Source of the DNA: Streptomyces vietnamensis
GTDB lineage: Bacteria > Actinomycetota > Actinomycetes > Streptomycetales > Streptomycetaceae
Length of the DNA stretch: 64,000 nucleotides
Assembly: GCF_000830005.1 (NCBI RefSeq)
Contig: NZ_CP010407.1
Coordinates: forward strand, 1,579,001 to 1,643,000
Direction of reading: 5' to 3'
Below the pieces are notes generated by a model. That model worked only from the letters and a program-made list of their open reading frames with translations, did no database searches and had not been told where the DNA came from. The position numbers were made by a program, and so were the translations under genes. Below are positions 20,825 to 33,250 of the stretch, in pieces. Each line of letters begins with the position of its first letter. The stretch's first letter is position 1.

Positions 20825-22087
20825 TCAGGCCAGCTTGGCCCGTACGGCGTCCACGAGCTCGTCGACGGCGACGGCCTGCTGCTCGCCGGACTCCATGTCC
20901 TTGAGCTGCACGACGCCCTCGGCGAGGTCGCGCTCACCGGCGACGACGGCGAGGCGGGCACCGGAGCGGTTGGCGTCCTTCATGGCGCCCTTGAGGCCCT
21001 TGCCGCCGAAGGAGAAGTCGGCGGCGACGCCGGCCCTGCGGAGCTCGGTGACCTTGCCGAAGAGGAGGCGGCGGGCCTCCTCGCCGATGGCCACGGCGAA
21101 GACGCTGGTGGCGGCGGGGATGTCGAGCTCGACGCCCTCCGCCTCCAGGGCGAGGACCGTGCGGTCCACGCCGAGGGCCCAGCCCACCGACGGCAGCGCG
21201 GGGCCGCCGATCATCTCGGAGAGGCCGTCGTAGCGGCCGCCGCCGCCGACCGCCGACTGCGAGCCGAGACCGTCGTGGACGAACTCGAAGGTGGTGCGGG
21301 TGTAGTAGTCCAGGCCGCGCACCAGCTTCGGGTCGTCCTCGAAGACGACGCCCGCCGCGGTGATCAGGGCGCGCACCTCCTCGTGGTACGCCTTGCACGC
21401 GTCGCACAGGTAGTCGCGCAGGAGCGGCGCGTCGACCAGCTGCTTCTGGACGTCGGCCCGCTTGTCGTCGAGGACGCGCAGCGGGTTGATCTCGGCGCGG
21501 CGCAGGGTCTCCTCGTCGAGGTCGAGGCCGCGCAGGAAGGTCTGGAGGGCCTCCCGGTAGACGGGGCGGCACTCCTTGTCGCCGAGCGAGTTGAGCAGGA
21601 TGCGGAAGTTCCGCAGGCCCAGCGAGCGGTAGGCCTCGTCGGCCAGGATGATCAGCTCGGCGTCGAGCGCCGGGTCCTCGGCGCCGATCGCCTCGGCACC
21701 GACCTGGGAGAAGTGCCTGTAGCGGCCCTTCTGCGGGCGCTCGTAGCGGTAGTACGAGCCGGAGTACCAGAGCTTGACCGGCAGGTTGCCCTGCTTGTGG
21801 AGGTTCGCCTCCAGAGCGGCGCGCAGCACGGAGGCGGTGCCCTCGGGACGCAGGGCGAGCTTGTCGCCGCCCTTGGTCTCGAAGGCGTACATCTCCTTGG
21901 TCACGATGTCGGTGGACTCGCCGACGCCGCGGGCGAAGAGGTTCACGTCCTCGAAGCCGGGGGTCTCGACGTAGCCGTATCCGGACTTGCGCAGCGGTCC
22001 GGAGATCGCGTCCCGGACCGCCAGGTACTTGGCGGAGTAGGGCGGGATCAGGTCGTACGTGCCCTTGGGGGCCTTGAAGGTGCTCAC
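20825..22087 (-). CDS. hisS: Histidyl-tRNA synthetase
   Basis: 420-aa class II synthetase. It has the N-terminal Lys-Gly-Thr-Tyr-Asp-Leu, motif 2 around Arg-Tyr-Glu-Arg-Pro-Gln-Lys-Gly-Arg, the histidine-A motif Leu-Val-Arg-Gly-Leu-Asp-Tyr-Tyr, motif 3, and a C-terminal anticodon domain. I use GTG at 22087 because homology begins with Ser-Thr-Phe-Lys-Ala-Pro. A GTG at 22099 is also possible: it overlaps the upstream hydrolase stop as GTGA and adds four residues. A GAGGAA element lies too close to the upper start and rather far from the lower one, so the start is not settled. Coupled to the upstream hydrolase gene. Confidence 0.95.
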   Translation of the reverse strand: MSTFKAPKGTYDLIPPYSAKYLAVRDAISGPLRKSGYGYVETPGFEDVNLFARGVGESTDIVTKEMYAFETKGGDKLALRPEGTASVLRAALEANLHKQGNLPVKLWYSGSYYRYERPQKGRYRHFSQVGAEAIGAEDPALDAELIILADEAYRSLGLRNFRILLNSLGDKECRPVYREALQTFLRGLDLDEETLRRAEINPLRVLDDKRADVQKQLVDAPLLRDYLCDACKAYHEEVRALITAAGVVFEDDPKLVRGLDYYTRTTFEFVHDGLGSQSAVGGGGRYDGLSEMIGGPALPSVGWALGVDRTVLALEAEGVELDIPAATSVFAVAIGEEARRLLFGKVTELRRAGVAADFSFGGKGLKGAMKDANRSGARLAVVAGERDLAEGVVQLKDMESGEQQAVAVDELVDAVRAKLA

Positions 22088-22095
22088 GAAAGTCG

Positions 22096-22812
22096 TCACA
22101 TTCCTCGTCGGGGAGCGTCCGTGCTACTGCCCCTGTGGCGGCCAGCCGCCACTTCTCGCAGATAGGGGTTCGTGGCGCGCTCCTGGCCGATGGTCGTCTG
22201 GGGACCGTGTCCCGACAGGACCACGGTCGAGTTGTCGAGCGGCAGGCACACGCGGGCCAGCGACGCGAGCATCTCGTCCATGTCACCGCCGGGAAGGTCG
22301 GTGCGTCCGATGGAGCCGGCGAACAGCAGATCCCCGGAGAAGAACACGGAGGGGATCTCCGTGGTCTCGGGCATCTGGAAGGTCACCGACCCCTTGGTAT
22401 GACCGGGCGCGTGGGCGACGGAGAACTCCAGACCGGCGAGCTTCAGCCGGGCGCCGTCGGTGAGCTCGCGCACGTCGTCGGGCTCTCCCACGGTCAGCTC
22501 GCCCATGAGGGGCATCCCGATGGAGCGGCCGATGGCCTTCTCCGGGTCGCTCATCATGTAGCGGTCGGACGGGTGGATCCACGCGGGGACGTCATGGGCG
22601 CCGCACACCGGAACGACGGAGGCGACATGGTCGATGTGTCCATGGGTGAGGACGACGGCGACGGGCTTGAGCCGATGCTTCTTCAGCGTCTCCTCGACCC
22701 CCTGGGCGGCCTGGTGGCCCGGGTCGATGATCACGCACTCCTCGCCTGCGGCGGGGGCGACCAGATAGCAGTTGGTCCCCCAGGCCCCGGCGGGGAACCC
22801 GGCAATCAGCAC
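22096..22812 (-). CDS. MBL-fold hydrolase (glyoxalase II-like)
   Basis: 238-aa metallo-beta-lactamase-fold protein. The zinc motif Thr-His-Gly-His-Ile-Asp-His is at about residues 56-62, further ligands are in Ala-Pro-Gly-His-Thr and Phe-Ser-Gly-Asp, and a late His is in Leu-Ser-Gly-His-Gly. These resemble hydroxyacylglutathione-hydrolase-like enzymes; since actinobacteria use mycothiol, the substrate is unknown. ATG at 22812. Its stop overlaps a possible hisS start, and the pair is conserved in Streptomyces. It diverges from the cyclophilin gene at 22976. Confidence 0.88.
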   Translation of the reverse strand: MLIAGFPAGAWGTNCYLVAPAAGEECVIIDPGHQAAQGVEETLKKHRLKPVAVVLTHGHIDHVASVVPVCGAHDVPAWIHPSDRYMMSDPEKAIGRSIGMPLMGELTVGEPDDVRELTDGARLKLAGLEFSVAHAPGHTKGSVTFQMPETTEIPSVFFSGDLLFAGSIGRTDLPGGDMDEMLASLARVCLPLDNSTVVLSGHGPQTTIGQERATNPYLREVAAGRHRGSSTDAPRRGM

Positions 22813-22975
22813 GTTCGTCCTTAGGTGTCGTCCGGCACGGGGGCGCGGAACTCGTAGAAAACACGGAATGCGGCAGATCAGAGCCTACCGGCGGTGCCGG
22901 TTCCACAGCCAACCCGTATACGGTACGGGCACATCCGGCCAGGACAGGAACAACCGAGCGACAGGAGCGGACCCG

Positions 22976-23770
22976 GTGGTCACCAGCGATCAGCGACGGC
23001 GGCAGCTTGCCAGGGAGAAGTACGCGCGGCAGCAGCAGCGGCGGGAGGAGAACCGGCGCAAGGCGAAGCGCCGCAACACCGTCATCGCGGCCGCCCTCGC
23101 GGTGGTGCTGGCCGCGGGCGGCGCCGTGTACGCCTCCGTGGCGCTGACGGGCGACTCCTCGAAGGGCTCGGACAGCGCGGCGGGCGACACGCCCACCACC
23201 CCGGCGCCCACGGAGAGCGAGTCGTCGAGCCCGGAGCCGAAGCTGACCGTGGACCAGAAGGCCACGTACGCCATGGCCCTGAAGACCAACGAGGGCGAGA
23301 TCACGATCACCATGGACGCGGGGAAGACCCCGCACACGGTGAACTCCTTCAAGCACCTCGCCGACAAGAAGTACTTCGACGGGACCAAGTGCCACCGCCT
23401 CACGACCCAGGGCATCTACGTGCTCCAGTGCGGCGACCCCAAGGGCGACGGCACCGGCGGCCCCGGCTACACGATCCCCGACGAGAACCTGACCGCCCTC
23501 GGCAAGGCGGGCGCGGACGGCGCGGTGACCTTCCCGGCCGGCACGGTCGCCATGGCCAACACCGGGCAGCCGGGCACCGGCGGCTCGCAGTTCTTCCTCG
23601 TCTACAAGGACACGAAGCTGCCGCCGAGCTACACCCCCTTCGGGAAGATCGACGCGGCCGGCCTGAAGGCGGTCCAGGAGGTGGCGAAGGCCGGTGTCGA
23701 GGGCGGCGCCACGGACGGCGCTCCGAAGAAGCCCGTCACCATCGAGAAGGCGACCGTCACCAAGAAGTGA
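22976..23770 (+). CDS. Membrane-anchored cyclophilin-type peptidyl-prolyl isomerase
   Basis: 264-aa protein. The N-terminus (residues 1-30) is strongly basic, one transmembrane helix spans about 32-54, a Ser/Thr/Pro-rich linker covers about 60-90, and a cyclophilin domain follows to the end. Cyclophilin signatures visible: Phe-Asp-Gly-Thr-Lys-Cys-His-Arg, Met-Ala-Asn-Thr-Gly, Gly-Ser-Gln-Phe-Phe-Leu and Phe-Gly-Lys. It most likely folds exported proteins outside the membrane. The start is GTG at 22976, with AGGAG about 9 nt upstream; longer readings lack similarity. Its position near hisS and relA is conserved in actinobacteria. Confidence 0.92.
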   Translation: MVTSDQRRRQLAREKYARQQQRREENRRKAKRRNTVIAAALAVVLAAGGAVYASVALTGDSSKGSDSAAGDTPTTPAPTESESSSPEPKLTVDQKATYAMALKTNEGEITITMDAGKTPHTVNSFKHLADKKYFDGTKCHRLTTQGIYVLQCGDPKGDGTGGPGYTIPDENLTALGKAGADGAVTFPAGTVAMANTGQPGTGGSQFFLVYKDTKLPPSYTPFGKIDAAGLKAVQEVAKAGVEGGATDGAPKKPVTIEKATVTKK

Positions 23771-23968
23771 GCCCGCTCGTCCGCACGCACGCGTGACCGT
23801 GGAATCTGGGTCGCGCTGAGTGCGGACAGCCGGGCCGCGGTTCGCCTAGATTGGCGTTGTGCAGCGTGGGCCGTCGGCCGCGCTGCGATGGCGGGCGAGG
23901 CCCGCCGGGAAACTGTGGACGATGCCCGGGGGTACGACCCCGTGACGGCATCATGGTGAGGAGGCGCT

Positions 23969-25198
23969 GTGAGCAGCGACCCGTGGGGCCGCGTCGACGA
24001 GACGGGCACCGTGTACGTGCGGACGGCCGAGGGTGAGAAGGTCGTCGGATCGTGGCAGGCCGGCACCCCTGAGGAGGCCCTGGCCTACTTCGAGCGCAAG
24101 TACGAGGGCTTGGTTGTCGAGATCGGCCTCCTCGAGAAGCGGGTGAGGACCACCGACCTCTCGGCGAAGGACGCCACCGCGGCGATCGAGCACATCCGCA
24201 AGCAGGTCGACGAGCACCACGCCGTCGGCGACCTGGCGGCGCTCGCGACCCGCCTGGACAAGCTCGTCGAGACGGTCGACTCGCGCCGCGAGGAGCGCAA
24301 GGCCCAGAAGGCCAAGCAGACCGACGAGGCGCGCACCGCCAAGGAGAAGCTCGTCGCCGAGGCCGAGGAGCTGGCCCAGAGCGAGCAGTGGCGCTCCGCG
24401 GGCGAGCGGCTGCGGGCGCTCGTGGACACCTGGAAGGGCCTCCCCCGGCTCGACCGCAAGTCCGACGACGAGCTGTGGCACCGCTTTTCGCACGCCCGCT
24501 CGGCGTTCTCGAAGCGCCGCAAGGCGCACTTCGCGTCGCTCGACGCCCAGCGCGAGGACGCCCGCAAGGCGAAGGAGCGTCTGGTCGCCGAGGCGGAGTC
24601 GCTGTCGAACTCCACCGACTGGGGCAACACGGCGGCCCGCTACCGCGAGCTGATGGCGGAGTGGAAGGCGGCCGGCCGCGCCCAGCGCGAGCACGAGGAC
24701 GACCTGTGGAACCGCTTCCGCGGCGCCCAGGACGTCTTCTTCGCGGCGCGCGGCGAGGTCTTCGCCGAGCGGGACGCGGAGCAGACCGAGAACCTCAAGC
24801 TGAAGGAGGAGCTCGCGGCCGAGGCCGAGAAGCTGGTGCCGGTGACGGACCTGAAGGCGGCGCGTGCGGCCTTCCGTTCCCTCAACGAGCGCTGGGAGGC
24901 CATCGGCCACGTCCCGCGTGACGCCCGTCCCAAGGTCGAGGGCCGGATGCACACGGTGGAGCGGGCGATCCAGGAGGCCGAGGAGGCCGAGTGGCGCCGG
25001 ACGAACCCGGAGGCGCGTGCGCGTGCCGCGGGTCTGACCGGTCAGCTCCAGGACGCCGTGGAGAAGCTGCGCAAGCAGATCGACGCGGCCCGCGCCGCCG
25101 GCAACGACGCCAAGGCCGACAAGCTGTCGCGTGAGCTGGAGGGCCGTCAGGCCCTGCTCGACCAGGCGCTGAAGGGCCTGGAGGAGTTCGGCGGCTGA
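23969..25198 (+). CDS. DUF349 domain-containing helical protein
   Basis: 409-aa, almost wholly charged alpha-helical protein with several DUF349 repeats, each marked by a Trp and the pattern Asp-Glu/Asp-Leu-Trp-x-Arg-Phe (two clear copies, around residues 168 and 245). A coiled-coil C-terminus is rich in Ala, Glu and Arg. DUF349 proteins in other bacteria are linked to cell-envelope stress or RNA-related roles, but none is proven for this one. GTG at 23969 behind an excellent GAGGAGG site. It is convergent with relA across a strong hairpin. Confidence 0.9.
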   Translation: MSSDPWGRVDETGTVYVRTAEGEKVVGSWQAGTPEEALAYFERKYEGLVVEIGLLEKRVRTTDLSAKDATAAIEHIRKQVDEHHAVGDLAALATRLDKLVETVDSRREERKAQKAKQTDEARTAKEKLVAEAEELAQSEQWRSAGERLRALVDTWKGLPRLDRKSDDELWHRFSHARSAFSKRRKAHFASLDAQREDARKAKERLVAEAESLSNSTDWGNTAARYRELMAEWKAAGRAQREHEDDLWNRFRGAQDVFFAARGEVFAERDAEQTENLKLKEELAAEAEKLVPVTDLKAARAAFRSLNERWEAIGHVPRDARPKVEGRMHTVERAIQEAEEAEWRRTNPEARARAAGLTGQLQDAVEKLRKQIDAARAAGNDAKADKLSRELEGRQALLDQALKGLEEFGG

Positions 25199-25217
25199 CG
25201 CCGTGGCTGTTTCGGTA

Positions 25218-25256
25218 CGAGGAAGGCCCCCGGCATCGCGCCGGGGGCCTTCCTCG
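25218..25256. terminator. Bidirectional terminator between DUF349 gene and relA
   Basis: Perfect 17-bp inverted repeat, arms 25218-25234 and 25240-25256, with a 5-nt loop. It lies between the convergent stops at 25198 and 25284, so it can serve both transcripts. Confidence 0.88.
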
Positions 25257-25283
25257 TGCGTACGGCGCTACGGCCGACGGGCG

Positions 25284-27746
<2,463 letters not shown>

Positions 27747-27897
27747 GAGCGCTCCTCGTGCGGTTCCGGGTCCCCCGGTCAGGCCCGGAAAGGCCATGGT
27801 ATCGAGCCAAGAGTGGCTGTGCTCACGTGCCCGGGTTTCGGACCGCTCCCGGAGGGGCAGCGCCGTGCGGCCGGGGGGTGTTCAGGAGAACGCGGAA

Positions 27898-27926
27898 GGG
27901 CGCCCCGGGGATTCCCCGGAGCGCCC
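27898..27926 (-). terminator. Hairpin between apt and relA
   Basis: Inverted repeat with arms 27898-27910 and 27914-27926: one C-A mismatch and an ATT loop, 22 bp beyond the apt stop. It could end or attenuate the secDF-apt transcript before relA. No U tract. Confidence 0.6.
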
Positions 27927-27947
27927 CGATCGGGGTGAACCCCGATG

Positions 27948-28499
27948 TCAGACCGTGATCAGCGCCGTGAGCGGAGCACCGCCCAGAGCCGGTTCGAGCC
28001 GGGCGCGGCCCGGGAGGAAACCGAGCTCCATGAGGACGGCGACACCCGCGACCTCGGCGCCCGCGCGGCGGATGAGCTCGATGGAGGCCTCGGCCGTGCC
28101 GCCGGTGGCGAGGACGTCGTCGATGACCATGACGCGGTCGCCCGCGGCCAGGTCCTCGGCGTGCACCTCGATCTCGGCGGTGCCGTACTCCAGCTCGTAC
28201 GCCTGGCTGAGCGTCGCCCCGGGGAGCTTGCCGGCCTTGCGGACGGGGACGAAGCCCAGGCCCGCGCGGACGGCCACCGGGGCGGCCAGGATGAAGCCGC
28301 GGGCCTCCAGGCCGACGATCTTCGTCGCGCCGTGCGCGGAGCACAGCGCGGCGAGGGCGTCGGTGAGGGCCGTGAACGCCGCCGGGTCCGCGAGCAGCGG
28401 CGTGATGTCCTTGAACAGCACGCCCGGCTTCGGGTAGTCGGGGACGTCACGGATGCGGCTGAGCAGGAGCTCGGTGACGTCCTGGGCCTCGGCGGTCAT
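27948..28499 (-). CDS. apt: Adenine phosphoribosyltransferase
   Basis: 183-aa purine salvage enzyme forming AMP from adenine and PRPP. The PRPP-binding motif Val-Met-Val-Ile-Asp-Asp-Val-Leu-Ala-Thr-Gly-Gly-Thr-Ala is near residue 126, and Glu-Ala-Arg-Gly-Phe is in the hood region. ATG at 28499 overlaps the secF TGA as ATGA. Its place between secF and relA is conserved in actinobacteria, linking purine salvage to (p)ppGpp control. Confidence 0.95.
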   Translation of the reverse strand: MTAEAQDVTELLLSRIRDVPDYPKPGVLFKDITPLLADPAAFTALTDALAALCSAHGATKIVGLEARGFILAAPVAVRAGLGFVPVRKAGKLPGATLSQAYELEYGTAEIEVHAEDLAAGDRVMVIDDVLATGGTAEASIELIRRAGAEVAGVAVLMELGFLPGRARLEPALGGAPLTALITV

Positions 28500-29566
28500 C
28501 CTCGGTGCTCCTGGGTGCCGCGACGGCCGGCCCGGGGGCCCACGACGGCGGCCTCGGAGGACAGGTCGTCCGCCGCGTCCAGCGACTCGCCCTTGGCGGC
28601 GGCGCTGGCGCGCTTGGCCAGGACGCGCTTCCTGAGCGCCTTGATCGAGGGCTCGCGCTCCTTGAGGTCCGCCACGAGCGGGGTGGCGATGAAGATCGAG
28701 GAGTACGCACCCGCGGCGAGGCCCACGAACAGCGACAGCGAGATGTCGTTGAGCATGCCGGCGCCGAGGACGCCGCCACCGATGAAGAGCAGGCCGGCGA
28801 CCGGCAGCAGCGCGACGACGGTGGTGTTGATCGAACGGACCAGGGTGCCGTTGATCGAGCGGTTGGCCAGCTCGCTGTAGGTGTAGCGGGTCTGCTTCGT
28901 GATGTCCTTCGTCTGCTCCTTGAGGGAGTCGAAGACGACGACGGTGTCGTACAGCGAGTAGCCGAGGATCGTCAGCAGACCGATGACCGTGCCGACGGTG
29001 ACCTCGAAGCCGACCAGGGAGTAGATGCCCACCGTGATCGTGAGGTCGTGGATGAGGGCGACGAGTGCCGCGACCGCCATTCTCCACTCGAAGGCGATGG
29101 CCAGGTAGATCACCACGAGGATCATGAAGACCCCGAGGCCGGTCCAGGCCTTGGTGGCGATCTGCTCGCCCCAGCTGGGGCCGACGAGCTCGGCCGCGAT
29201 CTTGCTCTCGGGGACGTTCAGGTCCTTGGCGAGCTCCGCGCGGACCTGGTCGGACTTGTCGGTGTCGAGGCCGCCGACCTGGATGCGCAGGGAACCGTTG
29301 CCGAGCTGCTGGACGATCGCGTCGTGGCCGGAGGCCTCTTCCGCGTACGTCTGGGCCTGGCTGACGGAGACGTCCGTCTTCGGGGTGGTGAAGACGGCAC
29401 CGCCCTGGAACTCGATGCCCATGTTGAGGCCGCGGACGGCCAGGGCGACGATGGCGGTGATCGTGATCAGGATGGACAGGCCATACCAGATCTTGCGCTT
29501 GCCGATGAAGTCGTAACCGACCTCACCGCGGTGGAGCCGGGCGCCGAGATTGCCGAGCTTCGACAT
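28496..29566 (-). CDS. secF: Protein translocase subunit SecF
   Basis: 356-aa membrane protein with six predicted helices and a first periplasmic-side domain after helix 1. Signature segments are visible: Gly-Ile-Glu-Phe-Gln-Gly-Gly near the N-terminus, and helix 4-5 with Leu-Gly-Tyr-Ser-Leu-Tyr-Asp-Thr-Val-Val-Val-Phe-Asp and Arg-Ser-Ile-Asn-Thr-Thr. The C-terminal tail is charged. With SecD it uses the proton gradient to aid Sec export. It starts 1 nt after the secD stop and overlaps apt. Confidence 0.96.
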   Translation of the reverse strand: MSKLGNLGARLHRGEVGYDFIGKRKIWYGLSILITITAIVALAVRGLNMGIEFQGGAVFTTPKTDVSVSQAQTYAEEASGHDAIVQQLGNGSLRIQVGGLDTDKSDQVRAELAKDLNVPESKIAAELVGPSWGEQIATKAWTGLGVFMILVVIYLAIAFEWRMAVAALVALIHDLTITVGIYSLVGFEVTVGTVIGLLTILGYSLYDTVVVFDSLKEQTKDITKQTRYTYSELANRSINGTLVRSINTTVVALLPVAGLLFIGGGVLGAGMLNDISLSLFVGLAAGAYSSIFIATPLVADLKEREPSIKALRKRVLAKRASAAAKGESLDAADDLSSEAAVVGPRAGRRGTQEHRG

Positions 29567-29567
29567 C

Positions 29568-31328
29568 TCACGCCTCCTTCGTGTCGACGGGGGCGTGGGT
29601 ACGGCGGGTGCGGCGCAGCGGCGGCTTGGCGCCGAGGCGCTTCGGGTCCAGACCGGACCAGGCGTGACCGTTGCCGAAGAACTTGGTCCGGGCGAGCAGC
29701 GTCATGACCGGCTTGGTGAAGAGGAACACCACGACGATGTCGAGCAGGGTGGTCAGGCCGAGCGTGAACGCGAAGCCCTGGACCTTGCCGACGGTCACGA
29801 TGAACAGCACGGCCGCGGCCAGGAACGACACGAAGTCGGAGACCAGGATCGTGCGGCGGGCGCGCGGCCAGGCTCGCTCGACGGCCGGGCGGAGCGTACG
29901 GCCCTCGCGGAGCTCGTCGCGGATGCGCTCGAAGTAGACGATGAACGAGTCCGCGGTGATGCCGATGGCGACGATGGCGCCGCAGACGGCCGGCAGGTTC
30001 AGCGCGAAGCCGATGGCCGGGCCGAGCAGGGCCATGAGCACATAGGTGAGGAGCGCGGAGACGCCGAGGCTGAGGATGGCGATCAGCGACAGGCCGCGGT
30101 AGTAGGCGACCAGGTAGATGATGACCAGGCCGAGACCGATGGCGCCGGCGATGAGGCCGGCCTGCAGCTGGTCCCCGCCGAGCGCGGCGGTGACGGTGTC
30201 GACGCTCTGGGTCTGGAAGGCGAGCGGCAGGGCGCCGTAGGACAGGACGTTGCCGAGGTCCTGGGCGGACTGCTGGGTGAAGCTGCCGGAGATCTGGGCG
30301 CTGGCGCTCAGCGTGGTCTGGACGCGGGGCGCGGAGACGACCTCGCCGTCCAGGACGATCGCGAACTGGTTCTGCGGCTCGGCCTGCTGCGACAGCTTGC
30401 TGGTGATCGACTGGAACTTCTTCGAGCCGGCGTCCGTGAACTCCATGTCCACGATCCACTGGCCGGTCCGCTGGTCCAGGCCGGCCTTGGCCTTGTCGAC
30501 GTCCTTGCCGTCCACCTCGGCCGGGCCGAGGAGGTACTTCTCCCACTGGCCGATCGCGTTCTTGCCGCAGGCCACGGTGGGCTCGGTCGACTTGACGCCC
30601 TGGCCGGCGGCGGTGCGCGCCTTGGGGTCGAGGCAGTTCAGCGTGGCGAACTTCTGCTGGAGCGCCGCGGTGGCGGGGTCGGGCTTCGGGGTCGCCTGCG
30701 GGGTCCCGGTGGCCTTCGGCTTCGCGGAGGAGCTCGCCGTGGGCGTGGGGCTCGGGGCCTTGAGGGCCTCGGTGAGCGCACGGCCCTGCGGGGAGGCGGT
30801 GGCCGTCGGGGTCGCCGACTTCTCACCCACCGTCGTGCCGGAGGAGGCCGAGGCGGACGGCTTCGGCGAACCCGAGGGCTTGCCGGAGGGCGTGGCGCTC
30901 GGCGCCGTCTGCGGCGTGGCGGCCGCGACGGCGAGGACGGGCCGGAAGTAGAGCTGGGCGGTGGTGCCGACCTGCTCGCGGGCCTGCTTCTCGTTCGTCC
31001 CGCGAGGGATGTTGACGATGATGTTCTCGGCGCCCTGCGTCTGAACCTCGGCCTCGGAGACACCCAGACCGTTGACACGGCGCTCGATGATGCCGACCGC
31101 CGTGTTCATGTTGGTCTCGTTGACCGCCGACTCCTGGCCGGGCTCGGCCTTCGCCTTGAGCGTGATCGACGTACCGCCGGCGAGGTCGATGCCGAGGCGC
31201 GGGGTGGTGTGCCCCGACCAGAACATCCCGCCGGTGAGCGCGACCATGGCGATCAGGATGAGTGCCAGGGCGCGGCCCGGACGGCTCTGTCCCCCCGCCG
31301 GCCTTCGGCCCTTCTTCGGTGCTGCCAC
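29568..31328 (-). CDS. secD: Protein translocase subunit SecD
   Basis: 586-aa partner of SecF. Helix 1 is near residues 17-36, followed by the Gly-Ile-Asp-Leu-Ala-Gly-Gly motif. The large P1 domain is interrupted by a Pro/Ser/Thr/Ala-rich stretch of about 90 residues (30.66-30.94 kb). Then come the five C-terminal helices with Ile-Thr-Ala-Asp-Ser and Phe-Glu-Arg-Ile-Arg-Asp-Glu. The low-complexity insert is typical of Streptomyces SecD. GTG at 31328 with GGGAG 9 nt upstream; upstream readings lack similarity. It follows yajC by 144 nt containing a hairpin. Confidence 0.96.
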   Translation of the reverse strand: MAAPKKGRRPAGGQSRPGRALALILIAMVALTGGMFWSGHTTPRLGIDLAGGTSITLKAKAEPGQESAVNETNMNTAVGIIERRVNGLGVSEAEVQTQGAENIIVNIPRGTNEKQAREQVGTTAQLYFRPVLAVAAATPQTAPSATPSGKPSGSPKPSASASSGTTVGEKSATPTATASPQGRALTEALKAPSPTPTASSSAKPKATGTPQATPKPDPATAALQQKFATLNCLDPKARTAAGQGVKSTEPTVACGKNAIGQWEKYLLGPAEVDGKDVDKAKAGLDQRTGQWIVDMEFTDAGSKKFQSITSKLSQQAEPQNQFAIVLDGEVVSAPRVQTTLSASAQISGSFTQQSAQDLGNVLSYGALPLAFQTQSVDTVTAALGGDQLQAGLIAGAIGLGLVIIYLVAYYRGLSLIAILSLGVSALLTYVLMALLGPAIGFALNLPAVCGAIVAIGITADSFIVYFERIRDELREGRTLRPAVERAWPRARRTILVSDFVSFLAAAVLFIVTVGKVQGFAFTLGLTTLLDIVVVFLFTKPVMTLLARTKFFGNGHAWSGLDPKRLGAKPPLRRTRRTHAPVDTKEA

Positions 31329-31424
31329 CTGTCGTATCTCCCTGTCCAACCGCCTCACGCCGGGTGTGCGTGAGACGGCCACGAAGTGTGTGTGGGGACC
31401 TGCCCCCGCAGACGTGGAACCGTT

Positions 31425-31466
31425 CCGGGGACCGCGCTCGCCGGTGGGCGTGCGCGCGGTCCCCGG
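31425..31466 (-). terminator. Hairpin between yajC and secD
   Basis: Perfect 13-bp inverted repeat, arms 31425-31437 and 31454-31466, with a 16-nt loop. It starts 7 bp after the yajC stop. It may terminate or attenuate the ruv-yajC message and set the yajC:secDF ratio. Confidence 0.6.
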
Positions 31467-31472
31467 CCGCGA

Positions 31473-31946
31473 CTACTTCGCGTCGGTCTCGCCGTCGGCC
31501 TTGCCGTCCTTCTGACCCTCGGCGGCGGCCTCGGCCGCGTCCGACTTCTTCGTCAGGTCGGCCTTCGGCGCGTCCTCGACGGTCTCCGCGTCCGTGGCCT
31601 CGACGGCCTCGGTCAGCGAGGAGGCGTCGTCCGGGACGACGGTGTCGGAGTCCGACTCCTCGTCGTCGCCGTGGACGATCCGGTTGTACTCGGAGTCGTC
31701 GAGGACCGCGCCGATCGCGTTCTTCGCGTAGACCGCGTGCACGCCGGGCGCGACCTCGAGGAGAACGGTCTCGTCGCCGATCTCCTTGACCGTGGCGTAC
31801 ATCCCCCCGATCGTCCGTACGCCGGTGCCGGGCTGCATCTCGTTGCGCATCTGCGCCGCCGCCTGCTGCTTCTTCTTGGCAGAGCGGGTCATCAGGAACA
31901 TGGCCCCGATGAGGACGATGAAGGGGAGGAGAGTCACGATGCTCAC
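31473..31946 (-). CDS. yajC: Preprotein translocase accessory protein YajC
   Basis: 157-aa single-span protein. An N-terminal hydrophobic helix (residues 3-20) is followed by the conserved Gly-Thr-Gly-Val-Arg-Thr-Ile-Gly-Gly region and a long acidic tail rich in Asp, Glu, Ala and Lys. YajC binds the SecDF complex. The acidic tail makes it longer than the E. coli protein (110 aa) but is common in actinobacteria. GTG at 31946. It lies between ruvB and secD on the same strand. Confidence 0.94.
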   Translation of the reverse strand: MSIVTLLPFIVLIGAMFLMTRSAKKKQQAAAQMRNEMQPGTGVRTIGGMYATVKEIGDETVLLEVAPGVHAVYAKNAIGAVLDDSEYNRIVHGDDEESDSDTVVPDDASSLTEAVEATDAETVEDAPKADLTKKSDAAEAAAEGQKDGKADGETDAK

Positions 31947-32111
31947 GGGACGGGTTTCCTTCGCACGGTCGCGGAGAACCCGCGGCCTGATCTTCGGGGG
32001 TGGGCGCGCCGACCAGAAAGGGCGGCAACGGCGGAGTCTAGGCGAGTCCGCATCGATGGAACAACGTCCAGCATCGCACCCTGGTTCCGGTCCGGGCGAG
32101 TGTCAGCACCG

Positions 32112-33188
32112 TCACGCCCCGAAGAGCCCCTGTTGTCCGCTTGGTGTCGCCGCCGGGCCCGCTGCCTGCGGCGGAACGAGTCCGAGGTGCGTCCATGCCG
32201 CCGGAGTGGCGACCCGGCCACGGGGTGTGCGGGCCAGCAGACCTTCGCGTACGAGGAAGGGTTCGGCGACCTCCTCGACGGTCTCGCGCTCCTCTCCGAC
32301 GGCGACGGCGAGGGTGGACAGGCCGACCGGTCCGCCGCCGAAGAGCTTGAGCAGGGCCTCCAGGACGGCGCGGTCGAGCCGGTCGAGGCCGCGGCTGTCC
32401 ACCTCGTACACGCTCAGGGCCGCCTCGGAGATGGCGCGGGTGATCACTCCGTCGGCCCTGACCTGGGCGTAGTCCCGGACCCGGCGCAGCAGGCGGTTGG
32501 CGATGCGGGGGGTGCCGCGGGAGCGGCCGGCGATCTCGGCGGCGCCGGCGGGGTCGATCTCCACGTCGAGGAGTCCGGCGGAGCGGTGGATGACGCGCTG
32601 GAGCTCGGCCGGGTCGTAGAACTCCATGTGCGCGGTGAAGCCGAAGCGGTCGCGCAGCGGCGGCGGCAGGAGTCCCGCCCGGGTGGTGGCGCCGACCAGG
32701 GTGAACGGCGGCAGTTCCAGCGGGATGGCGGTGGCGCCGGGGCCCTTGCCGACGATGACGTCGACGCGGAAGTCCTCCATCGCCATGTAGAGCATCTCCT
32801 CGGCGGGCCGGGACATGCGGTGGATCTCGTCGAGGAAGAGGATCTCGCCCTCCTGGAGGGAGGAGAGGATCGCGGCGAGGTCGCCGGCGTGCTGGATGGC
32901 GGGGCCGGAGGTGATGCGGATCGGCGCGCCCATCTCGGCCGCGATGATCATCGACAGGGTGGTCTTGCCGAGGCCGGGGGCGCCGGAGAGCAGGACGTGG
33001 TCGGCGGTGGCGCCGCGCTGGCGGGCGGCCTTGAGGACGAGGTCGAGCTGCTGGCGGACCTTCTCCTGGCCGACGAACTCGCTGAGGTCCTTGGGCCGCA
33101 GGGCCGCCTCGACGGCCTGGTCGTCGCCCTCGGCGGAGGCACCGACGAGGCGCGCGGCCCCGGTCTCCGTCTCGTCGTCCCAGTTCAC
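32112..33188 (-). CDS. ruvB: Holliday junction DNA helicase RuvB
   Basis: 358-aa AAA+ motor for branch migration. Walker A is Gly-Ala-Pro-Gly-Leu-Gly-Lys-Thr-Thr, Walker B is Phe-Leu-Asp-Glu-Ile-His-Arg, and the family segment [11 protein letters not shown] is in the N-terminus. A C-terminal winged helix carries Arg-Thr-Pro-Arg-Gly-Arg. GTG at 33188. It is separated from ruvA by 162 bp holding a very long palindrome, unusual for genes that normally lie side by side. Confidence 0.96.
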   Translation of the reverse strand: MNWDDETETGAARLVGASAEGDDQAVEAALRPKDLSEFVGQEKVRQQLDLVLKAARQRGATADHVLLSGAPGLGKTTLSMIIAAEMGAPIRITSGPAIQHAGDLAAILSSLQEGEILFLDEIHRMSRPAEEMLYMAMEDFRVDVIVGKGPGATAIPLELPPFTLVGATTRAGLLPPPLRDRFGFTAHMEFYDPAELQRVIHRSAGLLDVEIDPAGAAEIAGRSRGTPRIANRLLRRVRDYAQVRADGVITRAISEAALSVYEVDSRGLDRLDRAVLEALLKLFGGGPVGLSTLAVAVGEERETVEEVAEPFLVREGLLARTPRGRVATPAAWTHLGLVPPQAAGPAATPSGQQGLFGA

Positions 33189-33250
33189 GTGGTCTGCCTA
33201 TCTCGGTGGTGGTGCGGGTGGTCGGTGGGTGCGGGAGGGGCGGCCGCCGC

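Noticed and set aside
30660..30945. Low-complexity insert in secD as a possible frameshift or foreign segment
   Set aside because: The frame is continuous, and Pro/Ser/Thr/Ala-rich inserts in the P1 domain are usual for Streptomyces SecD.
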